From contig NZ_VLKH01000004.1 in assembly GCF_007830175.1 (NCBI RefSeq), positions 62,001-126,000 of the forward strand: a DNA stretch of 64,000 nt. Reading direction: 5' to 3'. This document shows, in pieces, positions 7,829 through 17,729 of the stretch. The notes beneath the pieces are model-generated. The model was not told the DNA's origin. It did not search any database and saw only the letters and a program-made list of their open reading frames with translations. Source of the DNA: Sedimentibacter saalensis. GTDB taxonomy: Bacteria > Bacillota > Clostridia > Tissierellales > Sedimentibacteraceae. How positions within the stretch are numbered: position 1 is the stretch's first letter; each line of letters opens with the position of its first letter. A program made the position numbers and the translations under genes.

Positions 7829-9967
7829 TTATAAACTCCAAAGTTCATTACCTTCAAAATCAAACACTTTAAATATTGGATATTCATTGTCTCTTGAAAT
7901 AATAAACAACTTATCATTTAATACATAAATAGTATCAAAGGCATAATGTCCTAATGTTGAATAATCAAAGTAGAACAAATTTTTACGATTAGTTCCATCA
8001 ATATTCATTACATCTACATAAATACCACTCTTATCTACTTTGGTATAATCATGGCAATATGTAAAGAATATTAAGTCATCTATTATACTGATTTTCCTTA
8101 ATAAAAACCCGTCATCAATTTCAAATATTTTATCATATTCACTTATATTTTCCATTGAATGCCTCATAATAGAATACCTTGAATTAGTATAAATGCAATC
8201 ATTGTATTCCTGAATATTATCAATAACAGTATCGTACTCAGTTACCGTACCTGAATTAATGTCATATTCTCTAATTTTACTATCGATTCTATAATATATT
8301 TTATCATTTATTAATCGTAAACCAGGCGATTGAGGTAAAGCAATGCTATCATCAAATGTTTCCATTTCACCATTTAATAAGTTATATTTATAAAAGCCAT
8401 AGGCGTAGCCTGCTTCTTGTTCTTCAACAAATACTGTCATATAAATTATATCATCATGGATTATAAAATTATTTATCAGCTTCTCCTTATCGCCATATAT
8501 GATTTGATAGTTTCCTCCATCTGTGTCAATGCAAGATATCCAAGAATTTAATTGTTTATATCCTTGAAAATACAATTTTCCATCATAATAATATAATTCA
8601 TAACATTTTTGTTTAGATATGGTTTCATTGCCGGTACCATCTAACCTAATTCTATTTATATAATTTGTCTTTATATCAATATAATAAATGTAATTTCCAT
8701 CAGTAGCTATTCGATTATAATTATCATCAATAGCACTTAAATTAAATTTATCAATTTTTTCATTTGCAGCTATGGATGGGTAAGTCAGCACTGCACCCTG
8801 GTCTGTAATTTTACATTTGATTTCATTAAGAACACCGTAAGCGCCGACTTTTTCATCATATCCTTCTGATTTTAATACAAATTCTGTTTCACTGATAACA
8901 TCACCTAAAAAATAATTGTCTTCAGTTGTTAACAAATGCACTTTTTTAGAGATATTTTTATTTATATAATAATAATCAAAAGATTTCGCATAATTATTTT
9001 CATCATATTCTGCTGGAATAGAAACAATTGCAAAGTTGTCATTATAGCCATTTACATTTGTTTCAGCTTTATCTGTTATTTCAAACATATTTTTATAGCC
9101 TTCATCTAAAGACACAATTTCCGTTAATATTTCTGAAGGCTCTCTTCCCATACCATGTTTATAAACTATATGAAAATTTGAGATTTTAAATTTTCCTCTG
9201 CCAAAGGATGAATAATCCTCTAATTGACTGAATAAATCTTTATTATCAACAAAATAAAATAATTGTTTATTATTGCACTCTCCCATCATCATTGGAACGT
9301 ATTCTTCATATTTTTCATCATAGTATATAATTCCTAAATTTCTGCCGTGCAGTTCACCGTAAAAAATATTATAATAGCCTTCTGTCTCTATTTCACCGCA
9401 TAAGCTTACTCTAAATCCCTCATCTCCAAATTTGTCTACTGAATCAACAATAAGTCCTAAAACTCTGTCTTTAACTTTAACATCTAAATCCAAATCATTT
9501 GTTTCATAACTTTTGCCCTCATATAAAATTGTACCTATATTATCAAACAGTGTTATGTCAATTAAATTGAATCTGTCGTAATTATAAATATTCTTTAAGT
9601 CAAATTTAACTTTTACTTTATAAATTCCTAAATCTTTTGGCAAATTTTCTGTGACTGATAAATTATCATAATATATAAAATAACTTTCATCATTTAAATA
9701 GTACAAATCATAAATACTATATTTATCTTTAATTATTTCTCTGCTTTCTTTATCAGGAACAAAACAAATACTGCCTATTCCGCCAGATGAAATTTCATAA
9801 TTACCATCGGTAATTATTTCGCCGGTTAAATATTCTGATCTGTCTATTTCTACTACATTTTCTTCTGCATTGTTATCAGTATTATCATTGTTGGTTTTAG
9901 GCGTGTTAATAGAACATGATGTTATCAAAAACATTAGCATCATAGCAAATATAACAAGTTTCTTCAT
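7829..9967 (-). CDS. Exported lipoprotein with DUF5050-like beta-propeller
   Basis: This 712-aa protein starts with a lipoprotein signal (MKKLVIFAMMLMFLITSC), so Cys18 should be lipidated and the protein held on the outer face of the membrane. Residues 20-400 form a beta-rich region I do not recognise. From about 410 onward there are repeated YYID/IYYxx blades with DGTGNET and DGGNYQIIY turns, matching DUF5050/TolB-type propellers. An ATG exists at 9979, but GGAGG lies 5 nt before the ATG at 9967, which fixes the start. It follows the 2H phosphoesterase in the opposite order on the same strand with a 21-base gap. The binding target is unknown. Confidence 0.75.
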   Translation of the reverse strand: MKKLVIFAMMLMFLITSCSINTPKTNNDNTDNNAEENVVEIDRSEYLTGEIITDGNYEISSGGIGSICFVPDKESREIIKDKYSIYDLYYLNDESYFIYYDNLSVTENLPKDLGIYKVKVKFDLKNIYNYDRFNLIDITLFDNIGTILYEGKSYETNDLDLDVKVKDRVLGLIVDSVDKFGDEGFRVSLCGEIETEGYYNIFYGELHGRNLGIIYYDEKYEEYVPMMMGECNNKQLFYFVDNKDLFSQLEDYSSFGRGKFKISNFHIVYKHGMGREPSEILTEIVSLDEGYKNMFEITDKAETNVNGYNDNFAIVSIPAEYDENNYAKSFDYYYINKNISKKVHLLTTEDNYFLGDVISETEFVLKSEGYDEKVGAYGVLNEIKCKITDQGAVLTYPSIAANEKIDKFNLSAIDDNYNRIATDGNYIYYIDIKTNYINRIRLDGTGNETISKQKCYELYYYDGKLYFQGYKQLNSWISCIDTDGGNYQIIYGDKEKLINNFIIHDDIIYMTVFVEEQEAGYAYGFYKYNLLNGEMETFDDSIALPQSPGLRLINDKIYYRIDSKIREYDINSGTVTEYDTVIDNIQEYNDCIYTNSRYSIMRHSMENISEYDKIFEIDDGFLLRKISIIDDLIFFTYCHDYTKVDKSGIYVDVMNIDGTNRKNLFYFDYSTLGHYAFDTIYVLNDKLFIISRDNEYPIFKVFDFEGNELWSL

Positions 9968-10168
9968 TGTAACCTCCATAACTTATCAAGTTTAATCTCA
10001 CTCAATTTTATACAATAAATTAAAAAATAAAAAATCATACTGTTACAGCTAAACTAACATTATGAAATATTTCCCTTGTTATATATATTATAATTTATCT
10101 TCTCTTATCTCTATTCTAATGTTACGTATAATTTAAAATGTAATATGCTATCTATTATATGTCATTCT

Positions 10169-11272
10169 TTAGCTTCCTCTATACCATCCGCTGATACCAT
10201 CCTTTTTTACCAAGTAGCCTCTGGAAGTTTTTTGAATAACTGAAAGCTCATCTCCTACTTTCACAGGTAAACAATAGTCTGTATAATCATCGCATGTCGA
10301 ATTCTCACTATAGCTATATATATAACTGTTAAGTATATAGAAGCAATACCCCGTGGTTATATGTTGTACATATGAAAATTCGTCACCTTTCTCGAGAATC
10401 TTGATTTTATTATCCGTATAGCGGATGTTTACTGAATTTGCAGACTCCTCTTGTGATGTCATTGCGATGTCGATAGGAAAGTCATCATAGCTTGAAAAAG
10501 TAAAATCAGCAGAATTGATGTCGGGTATAATTAATGCATTGAGTTGACCATCGCGCTTTAATCCGCAACCACCATCAATACTGATGATTTTTTGATTATG
10601 ATTTACAATCGGTTTTGAGCATGCTATCTTGTCCCCATATAAAGTAACCGGCCAATGACCGACTATAACATATTTGGGAAAGTATAAGTTTTTATTTATA
10701 AAGGCATCATTTTTTAGAACATTAAATGCATCGTCACCAACGAGAGAATCAATATCGGCAGTCGGCAGTCCTCCGTGGACAAATATAAAATTTTGTGTTT
10801 CTATTATTGTTGGAAGAGAACGAAGAAATTCAAATTCGTCATTGAAGCTTTTGCTAATTCTTAGTTTTGCCTCCGGTATATCCGAAGGGGAGCTTATACA
10901 AAAATTTAATTCATCGCACATATCCGCAAAAAAACATCCACCCCAACGTTCTTTCATATATATTATATAGTCTAAGAGCTCCTCGTTACTTTCAGCATCG
11001 TCATCTTCAAACATAGTAAGGCGCCACGCATCTACATTACCCATTAGGACATACACCGTATATTTTTTACAAATATCCATAACATATCTAAGTGTCTTTA
11101 AACTTTCGGGACCTTTTTCAATAATATCACCAATAATGAAGAGTATATCTTCCTCTGAAAAATTTACCGTTTCAAGCAGGTTTTTTAGATGCTTGTAGTG
11201 ACCATGAACATCACTCGTTACAATAATCCTTCTGTCACTTGGTACATTGATTTTATTTACAGTTGTTTTCAT
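10169..11272 (-). CDS. Calcineurin-like metallophosphoesterase with SH3-like tail
   Basis: Residues 15-250 of this 367-aa protein follow the PPP/diadenosine-tetraphosphatase pattern: SDVHGH near 20, GDIIEKGP near 48, MGNVD near 77, FVHGGLP near 163 and VGHWPV near 205. These supply most of the two-metal site. The usual GNHE is GNVD here, so the His that acts as general acid in PPP phosphatases is Val. The last 70 residues (VGDELSVI...GISGWY) look like a bacterial SH3-type barrel. It is probably a cytoplasmic phosphatase or nucleotide hydrolase with altered chemistry, or a regulatory homologue. Confidence 0.75.
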   Translation of the reverse strand: MKTTVNKINVPSDRRIIVTSDVHGHYKHLKNLLETVNFSEEDILFIIGDIIEKGPESLKTLRYVMDICKKYTVYVLMGNVDAWRLTMFEDDDAESNEELLDYIIYMKERWGGCFFADMCDELNFCISSPSDIPEAKLRISKSFNDEFEFLRSLPTIIETQNFIFVHGGLPTADIDSLVGDDAFNVLKNDAFINKNLYFPKYVIVGHWPVTLYGDKIACSKPIVNHNQKIISIDGGCGLKRDGQLNALIIPDINSADFTFSSYDDFPIDIAMTSQEESANSVNIRYTDNKIKILEKGDEFSYVQHITTGYCFYILNSYIYSYSENSTCDDYTDYCLPVKVGDELSVIQKTSRGYLVKKDGISGWYRGS

Positions 11273-11621
11273 ATGATTTCCTTCTACTTCATTTGCAATA
11301 TGTTGTTTTTTTATTTATTGGTCATTTTAGTGATTCTTTTGATTTAAGTTTTAGTATCTTTTCACCACTTCTAATGGTTCTCCTCCGTTCATTCCGTCAC
11401 CTACATTTTCACAAGATGAACAAGGTAATTTAGAGGTGGGGGGAAATCTTGGAAAGTTGTGTTAAAATCTCTAAAACAAGACGTCACATTCTCAACATGC
11501 GGTGTAGATACTTGAATAGTGTTTTTGATTACTTTTAAATAATTTTGCTATAAGATAAGCGCAACCACTCAGAAGATTTTATTGCTTCTCCAATTAGTCT
11601 TAAACACACCTTTTGAAAACG
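11273..11621. other. Intergenic region with a 28-codon coding scrap
   Basis: No complete gene. On the minus strand, 3' of the helicase, a 28-codon frame without a start reads RFQKVCLRLIGEAIKSSEWL and then LSYSKII before TAA. The pattern AI-x2-SEWLRLSY vaguely resembles the start of a WYL-type domain, often found with defence genes, but it is too short to call. Confidence 0.25.
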
Positions 11622-14453
11622 TTACTTAACCAATCCAACACCCAAATCAATCTGTATTTGTTTAAACACATTTGGAGAAATACTTGTTATTTCCGGGTCT
11701 ATTTCAAAGGTGTCCCATTGAGGGGTACCACCTAGGATTAAATTAAACCACTTTTCTCTATCCTTCACAGTTCTATAAATACTTTCGTCTATAGTGTTTT
11801 TTATATATGGATAAAATACATCCAAAGTTTCCCTTCCATCATTTACCTGAAGCTTGGAAATTAAGCTGTTAATTCTATCAATACGCCCAACACGCTGCTC
11901 AAGAGATGCCGGATTCCATTCTAAGTCATAATGAATAACTCGTTTGCATTCTTCCTGCAAATCAATTCCTTCTGACATGGTTGAAGTTGCTATGAGAACT
12001 TTTGGATTAAAAGGAGTATTGAACCCAGCCATAATTTTTTCTCTTCGCTCATTAGTCGTTTCACCAGTGCATTTATCTACAATTTTAGTACTTTTTAAAC
12101 CCAAAATCATTTCTTTTCTTGCAGTTTCTGATTCTGTACTAATATATTTTTCTATAAACCGCCCATAGGCACTTTCCCAATCAAGTATGTTTCTCTTTCT
12201 AAATGTTTTATTTAAACAAAAGTTATCACTTCTATTAGGATTTTTAACCATATTATTTCTTAGTTCAATCAAAAATCTTTTGTCCACCCTTAAAAATCCA
12301 ATCATTGCTGATACTAAACTGTAACGTTCACTTGGATTTAACATATTAAGTTTATCTGAGTACCTATCCCATATTCCGTTAAATGTAATAATTTTATTTA
12401 TAACACTTATTGAAATATTTCTTATTTCATTCTCATCAGTATTATCATATTTTTCATCAGCTGCATCGTCATTAGTTAAATAAATTCCGTTTTCAATATA
12501 ATTTTCATTTAGTATATTACTAACCGTATCAAATAAATCTGTTGAAAAATCATAAACGACCTTTTTCCACTTAAATTTTGATAAAACTTCTTTGAAAACA
12601 AGATGCTCAACAATTCTTTTCAAGTACATGTAATTAGCCTTGACAGATCTATTGTATCGTAAATACAACCTTGTAACGCTATCCTTAATGGATTGAGCTT
12701 TTGGCAGAATATTATTTTTTCCGCCGCATAATTTAATTACTGGTATCAGTACAGAATTTATATAACTTTCCTGTAGTAAAATCCAAGAAATATCATTCTT
12801 GTTATAGAATCTTTTGTAGTAATTTTCAAAACTCTTTTCCGTGTTATCCTGAAACAATCTTTTAATATCCTTATTATAGTTTTTATCAAGATGCTCGGAA
12901 ATTCTTTTTTCAAGCTCTTCTACAGTTTTTATTCTATTGCAAAAAATTAAGGTTTTATTTCCGTTATTAAGATTTTCAACAACTTCATCAACAACGCTGT
13001 TTATTTTTGGATGATCTAGCTTTTCAATATCCATTTTTTTCAGAATATTTAATGAAGGCAAGTCTTCTAACTTATATAGCGATGAGTTGACGGATGAACT
13101 GTAGGAAGAAGTTAATGTTTGTTTTGCATTTGCTATAAATGTTTGGTCTCCTCTTTTCATTAACTCAAAAATAGCCTTTTCTGCCATAGCAAAAGGGATT
13201 AAGGAATCCTTAAACAGAGGTATGCCAGTCCTTTCTTCGCTGTTAAGAGCACCTATAACTTCATTTCTGTATTTATCCTTCTTTTTTACATTTCTGATTA
13301 TGACATTTTTCATTACATTTTCTAAATTAACCTTTTGCTCATACACAGACAAATACAATTTATATGTATTTTCAATATCAATATTAATACCTTTAACATT
13401 TTCCCCACATATCATTTTTTCAAGAATGTAATTGTCAGCTTCAGTCAACCTACCAACAAAACATTGAAATTCGCTTGTTAAAGCAATATACTTCTGCATT
13501 TCGGTAAACATTAAATTAATATTTTGTTGAAATTTTTGTTTCAATTCCATAGGAGATTTTCCTGCTTCAAACAATCTCATGACGGATTTCAATTCAGAAA
13601 CAGACAATTGAAAAGGAGTAGCAGTTAAAAATATTGCCTTATCAAATTTGTTGTAAATAACTCTCTCTAAAGACTGTCTCCTTACCGTATTTTCATTTTT
13701 CATATTATGTGCTTCGTCTAATATAAGCAGCGAGGCATCAGGCAATACGGAATTAATAGCTTTATACCTTAATTCCTTCAATTCCTCCCATATATAGCTA
13801 ACCGTATCATCATCAATGCTTTTACCTGAAATATTTGCCTTATCCAAGTTCTCATACCAAGATTCATCCATATCTTCATAGCTGATGCCAATATCATAAA
13901 AATCAGTAGGACTTTTTATATTTTCATTTCCTCCTAATGCTTTCAAGACCTTTTCTCTTGTTGTTCCCCATAAACGTCTATGTTTGAACCAGCATGACAA
14001 AAAGAAACTCTTCTCATTTTTCCACCCAATAGAAACAAAAACATTTACAGGAATCAGAATTATTTTAGCAACCTTTGATTTTTCCTTTATTTCCTGTATA
14101 TATGACAAGTAGTCACCTTTAATAGTTTTAATATCATTAGGATTAAAGGGATAATTTATATTTATTAAATTTACCTCCAAGAACTTATTTAATTCTTTGT
14201 ACCATTTTGCATTAAGCTGCCAGCTAGGTGTGATAATGATAATAGATTTTTCAGGATTCTTAGTCAAATAGTATGCAGCAGTAGCAATAGCAACATAAGT
14301 TTTTCCCATTCCTACATCATCTCCTAGAATCATGCCAGGGCTATTTTCAAGCATGTTTATTAAAACAGCACACGTCTTTGTTTGTAGTGATGCTGTTATT
14401 GAATCCGTTTTTTTAGATAAATCAAAAATATTATTCAATTCTTTTACATCCAT
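11622..14453 (-). CDS. SNF2-like superfamily 2 helicase of candidate defence cassette
   Basis: This 943-aa SF2 ATPase has Walker A GDDVGMGKT at 44-52, DEAH at 246-249, an ATPF motif III and a C-terminal helicase lobe ending in motif VI QRVGRIDRI at 853-861, preceded by TSTMSEGIDLQEECKRV. The spacing and the SEGIDLQ/LEQRVGRIDR wording are those of RapA/SNF2-related bacterial remodellers. A long insertion (about 300-780) separates the lobes. The frame extends upstream to 14507, but the ATG at 14453 follows the PLD gene's TGA by one base, so I choose it. It is the last gene of a three- to four-gene operon and probably moves on DNA for the PLD nuclease. Confidence 0.85.
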   Translation of the reverse strand: MDVKELNNIFDLSKKTDSITASLQTKTCAVLINMLENSPGMILGDDVGMGKTYVAIATAAYYLTKNPEKSIIIITPSWQLNAKWYKELNKFLEVNLININYPFNPNDIKTIKGDYLSYIQEIKEKSKVAKIILIPVNVFVSIGWKNEKSFFLSCWFKHRRLWGTTREKVLKALGGNENIKSPTDFYDIGISYEDMDESWYENLDKANISGKSIDDDTVSYIWEELKELRYKAINSVLPDASLLILDEAHNMKNENTVRRQSLERVIYNKFDKAIFLTATPFQLSVSELKSVMRLFEAGKSPMELKQKFQQNINLMFTEMQKYIALTSEFQCFVGRLTEADNYILEKMICGENVKGINIDIENTYKLYLSVYEQKVNLENVMKNVIIRNVKKKDKYRNEVIGALNSEERTGIPLFKDSLIPFAMAEKAIFELMKRGDQTFIANAKQTLTSSYSSSVNSSLYKLEDLPSLNILKKMDIEKLDHPKINSVVDEVVENLNNGNKTLIFCNRIKTVEELEKRISEHLDKNYNKDIKRLFQDNTEKSFENYYKRFYNKNDISWILLQESYINSVLIPVIKLCGGKNNILPKAQSIKDSVTRLYLRYNRSVKANYMYLKRIVEHLVFKEVLSKFKWKKVVYDFSTDLFDTVSNILNENYIENGIYLTNDDAADEKYDNTDENEIRNISISVINKIITFNGIWDRYSDKLNMLNPSERYSLVSAMIGFLRVDKRFLIELRNNMVKNPNRSDNFCLNKTFRKRNILDWESAYGRFIEKYISTESETARKEMILGLKSTKIVDKCTGETTNERREKIMAGFNTPFNPKVLIATSTMSEGIDLQEECKRVIHYDLEWNPASLEQRVGRIDRINSLISKLQVNDGRETLDVFYPYIKNTIDESIYRTVKDREKWFNLILGGTPQWDTFEIDPEITSISPNVFKQIQIDLGVGLVK

Positions 14454-14454
14454 C

Positions 14455-16377
14455 TCACACCACCAATCCATATTCCTTAAGCAATATCTGATACTGCTTC
14501 TTAACATTTCCTGTTGCGGTTTCTGTTACAGCCTTAATAATTTCCTTTGGTTCCTTTATTAACATACTAAGAATATTCTTTTTTATATCTTCATTAACCC
14601 AGTCCTCTTGATATGATAAATGTTCAATAACATTCCAAATTTCTACAAGGTATAAAAAAGTTTCTTCATCAGTTGTATCAATTTTGTTTTCCTTGCTTTC
14701 TTTATAGTTTTCCAAAATTAAACTTATCAGGTTTTTAAGTCCAATGGGTTCATTTATAAAATTGATAAATGCATATTCCGTATAATATGGCTTTTCAAGT
14801 CCTTTTCTTAGTGTATCAAGAGCCTTGTAAAACCTCTGCAGATTTTGCCTGAAAAATATAGTAATGTTATCCTTGTATAGGTCGTCGCTACTAACAATTT
14901 CTTTCATCCTTTTTAGTTCCGACATACTCTTATATCTACCTGATAGATAATCAATAATATCTTTCATATTTATATCAAAGGAAAACCTAAAATCTTCAGT
15001 AATAATTTCTTCTTTATTTGGAATAAGAATAGGCACATAAAAGCTGAAATTTTGACATATAATTTTTAAATCCTGCTGTTTTTTTAGTGAAAAATTCTTA
15101 ATAACAACTTGATTCACAACGTCATTTACTGTTTTTATATTGTGGTCATTATAATTTATTTCATAATGAACTACTGCCTTATTCACATTAATTTGAATAG
15201 TAAGGTCTGTCCCATCAAAGACTGCACTGTCTACAAAACAGTTAATTATGTTTTCAGGTTCATTTTTTTCAACGACCAATAGCTTATTATACGGAATCTT
15301 GGTGCATTGTGGTAATATCAATTTCGTTTTCGAATAATTAATTACTCCAACTTCTATATTTCTTAAATTATTTAAGTTAGACATCATAGCATTATTAGTA
15401 AAATTAACAGAACCGCTTAAATATAGATTATAAACATTTTCTAACTCTGCATATATAAGCTTTGCATGATATGTTCTCACAATAGTTTCTTCATTATCTT
15501 CCCTATCCCATTCTCTTGGAATAGCATATAAGCTAATATCTTTGTATGTATTTAATAATTCTTTAAATATATTTTCCGGAACACTTACTAAATATTTATC
15601 CTGCTCCTTGTTGTAGATTGCAGGGAAGCATATATTAATCTTTAATATTGGGTATTCTGATTTAATTCGCTTTAAAAACGACATGATTAGAGAGCCATCA
15701 AAAGCTTTTTCTCTGTCATTCTCAAAAAATGGAGACATTATAGTTAGAGTCTTGCACTTTGCCTTCATCTCTTTTATCTCCTGCAAAACTTTTGAAAATA
15801 TATTTTCATTAAAACAAGTGGCAGTTATTTTAGGGTAACCTTCCACATAAATTGATTTAATTAAAAAACTTTTAATTTCTTTAATAGCTTCAATATTGCT
15901 TAAATTATATCTATCTTCCATAAATGAAATTATATAAAGAAGTTCCCTAGATAAAGAATTGTTTTTATTTAAATAAATATCTTCGTACCACAACAGTTCG
16001 GCATTATAACATAATCCTGATTTTGTCAGATTCCCTGATGATATGATAACTCTCATGAATTTGTTAAATAATAAAATATAACATTTAGGATGAAAAGTTT
16101 CAGTTGATACTGTAATATTATCATAAAGAAAAGTCCTCCCTCCATTATATTGTTTTGCATCAGAAATAACAGCTACAGGAACTTCTTTTAGCTTTAAAGC
16201 GATTTGATATCTGTATCTAAGTTCACTTTCATTAGGATCATCAACTATACCTAAAAATGAAGGTAAAATATGATGTTCAAACAGTTCAGCATCAAAACCA
16301 TAGGTCATGAACAATGCAGCAATTGGTTGATTACCACCATTATCAATTAACTCAAAAAAATCATTATATTTCATCAT
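14455..16377 (-). CDS. Phospholipase D-like (HxK) nuclease of candidate defence cassette
   Basis: This 640-aa protein has two HxK half-sites in the PLDc_2 style. H96/K98 is in FHPKCYILLF, followed by SSGNLT at 113-118. H304/K306 is in YHAKLIYA, followed by LSGSVNFT at 320-327. Together they make one bilobed active site using a covalent phosphohistidine. In defence loci such proteins are usually endonucleases. The C-terminal 250 residues are unfamiliar and helical. The start overlaps the previous gene's end by 14 bases, and the stop lies one base before the helicase ATG, so the three proteins are almost certainly translationally coupled. Confidence 0.85.
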   Translation of the reverse strand: MMKYNDFFELIDNGGNQPIAALFMTYGFDAELFEHHILPSFLGIVDDPNESELRYRYQIALKLKEVPVAVISDAKQYNGGRTFLYDNITVSTETFHPKCYILLFNKFMRVIISSGNLTKSGLCYNAELLWYEDIYLNKNNSLSRELLYIISFMEDRYNLSNIEAIKEIKSFLIKSIYVEGYPKITATCFNENIFSKVLQEIKEMKAKCKTLTIMSPFFENDREKAFDGSLIMSFLKRIKSEYPILKINICFPAIYNKEQDKYLVSVPENIFKELLNTYKDISLYAIPREWDREDNEETIVRTYHAKLIYAELENVYNLYLSGSVNFTNNAMMSNLNNLRNIEVGVINYSKTKLILPQCTKIPYNKLLVVEKNEPENIINCFVDSAVFDGTDLTIQINVNKAVVHYEINYNDHNIKTVNDVVNQVVIKNFSLKKQQDLKIICQNFSFYVPILIPNKEEIITEDFRFSFDINMKDIIDYLSGRYKSMSELKRMKEIVSSDDLYKDNITIFFRQNLQRFYKALDTLRKGLEKPYYTEYAFINFINEPIGLKNLISLILENYKESKENKIDTTDEETFLYLVEIWNVIEHLSYQEDWVNEDIKKNILSMLIKEPKEIIKAVTETATGNVKKQYQILLKEYGLVV

Positions 16378-17686
16378 TTGGCTTCCACCCTGTATCTTTT
16401 ATCAACCTAATTATGTTTGGGATTTTATAACTATGCAAATACAGAAGTCCATCAGTTTTTTTAGGATAATCATAACCGCTTAAGACAACAATATTCATGC
16501 CGTCCAGCACTACCCATGCTCCGCTTCTTCTTTTTTCCATTATATTATTATGGTACCTAATCAAATCGATTAAAAATTTCTCATAGTTAATATTTTCTTG
16601 CTTAATATATTTTGATACGACATTGTAAAAAGACTGTCCATGTAAACTTTCTAAAATTGTATTATAATTTACTTTTGTAACAAGCTGGTTTAATACTTTA
16701 TTGCCAAAAATATAGTCTAAATGTTCTTTACATGAAGATGCACATTCTGCAACTGATATTGTTCCATAACTTTCTTCAGCAGATTTTATTATTGCACACA
16801 ATAACCTATTTAATATTACTGCTATTGTTTCAAAAGAAAGAATTGTATTAAACCCTTCTATTACTTTCTTTTCTTCCTCTGATGAACTATCAATCTTTAC
16901 TATATTTTCTATTGTTTTCATAGCATTGTTATTTTCATAATCATAACACTTATATATATTTTTTATTGCAATATAATTTTTAGGATTATCCAATATGTAT
17001 AACCTTATCTGTTCTCTTTCATCTATATGATAGTTCTCATTAAATTCAAAGCCATCCAAACGTGTATGATAACCAAATGATTTTAGAGAACCCATTCCTT
17101 CTTTTTGTATAACTTTCTGTTCATCAATTGCTTTAAAGACTAATTTATCATAAATATGATGATCAACAAATAATTCAGCTAATTTCTCACCCTTATGAGT
17201 CAAGTTTAAAGAGTAATCAATTAAATCAAGATCCTCCATGCTTGTCCTGTAAGCGCCTAGACCTCCCAATTCAAGTTGTCTTGTCAAGAATTTAAAATCA
17301 TTTCCAAGTGTTGTCATTCTGTCTGAACGAGCCTTCAAAGCACCTCTCTTGCCTCTGAAGTCCAATTCCTTGCCGTCTCTTTCAAAAAGCTTTCCATCAT
17401 ACGACTCTACTACAGCTCTTGCCCAATACTTCTCATATAATTTAAAAATCTCTAAAATATCTTTGTCAAAAAAAGGTCTCCCTTGTAATGATAAATATTT
17501 CTTAGAAATATGTAATCCGTAGCAAACCATGCTGTAATATCTCGCTCTTGATGTCCTTGTAGTAAAACTTGGCAACACAACATTTCCAAGTATCTGTGCA
17601 AAATAATCAAAAGCTAAAGGATCTTGTAGGCTTGATTCGTTTTCTAATGGTGAATACTTGGTCCATGTAAGATTAAAGTTACCCAT
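16364..17686 (-). CDS. DUF6361-like protein of candidate defence cassette
   Basis: This 440-aa soluble protein has no catalytic motif I can name. Near the N-terminus DPLAFDYFAQILGNVVLP is followed by TTRTSRARYYS. This is similar in layout to the start of DUF6361 proteins, which precede PLD and helicase genes in other genomes; I recall that association and have not verified it. The rest is mostly helical. GGTGGGAG 7 nt before the ATG marks it as the first strongly translated gene of the unit. In the cassette it may recognise a target or bridge nuclease and helicase; that is inference. Confidence 0.5.
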   Translation of the reverse strand: MGNFNLTWTKYSPLENESSLQDPLAFDYFAQILGNVVLPSFTTRTSRARYYSMVCYGLHISKKYLSLQGRPFFDKDILEIFKLYEKYWARAVVESYDGKLFERDGKELDFRGKRGALKARSDRMTTLGNDFKFLTRQLELGGLGAYRTSMEDLDLIDYSLNLTHKGEKLAELFVDHHIYDKLVFKAIDEQKVIQKEGMGSLKSFGYHTRLDGFEFNENYHIDEREQIRLYILDNPKNYIAIKNIYKCYDYENNNAMKTIENIVKIDSSSEEEKKVIEGFNTILSFETIAVILNRLLCAIIKSAEESYGTISVAECASSCKEHLDYIFGNKVLNQLVTKVNYNTILESLHGQSFYNVVSKYIKQENINYEKFLIDLIRYHNNIMEKRRSGAWVVLDGMNIVVLSGYDYPKKTDGLLYLHSYKIPNIIRLIKDTGWKPNDEI

Positions 17687-17729
17687 TTATATACTCCCAC
17701 CTTTTTACCAAATCTTATAAAACATTAAC

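Noticed and set aside
11622..17686. DISARM system
   Set aside because: PLD and SNF2-type helicase are present, but no DUF1998 protein or methyltransferase is encoded in the cassette.
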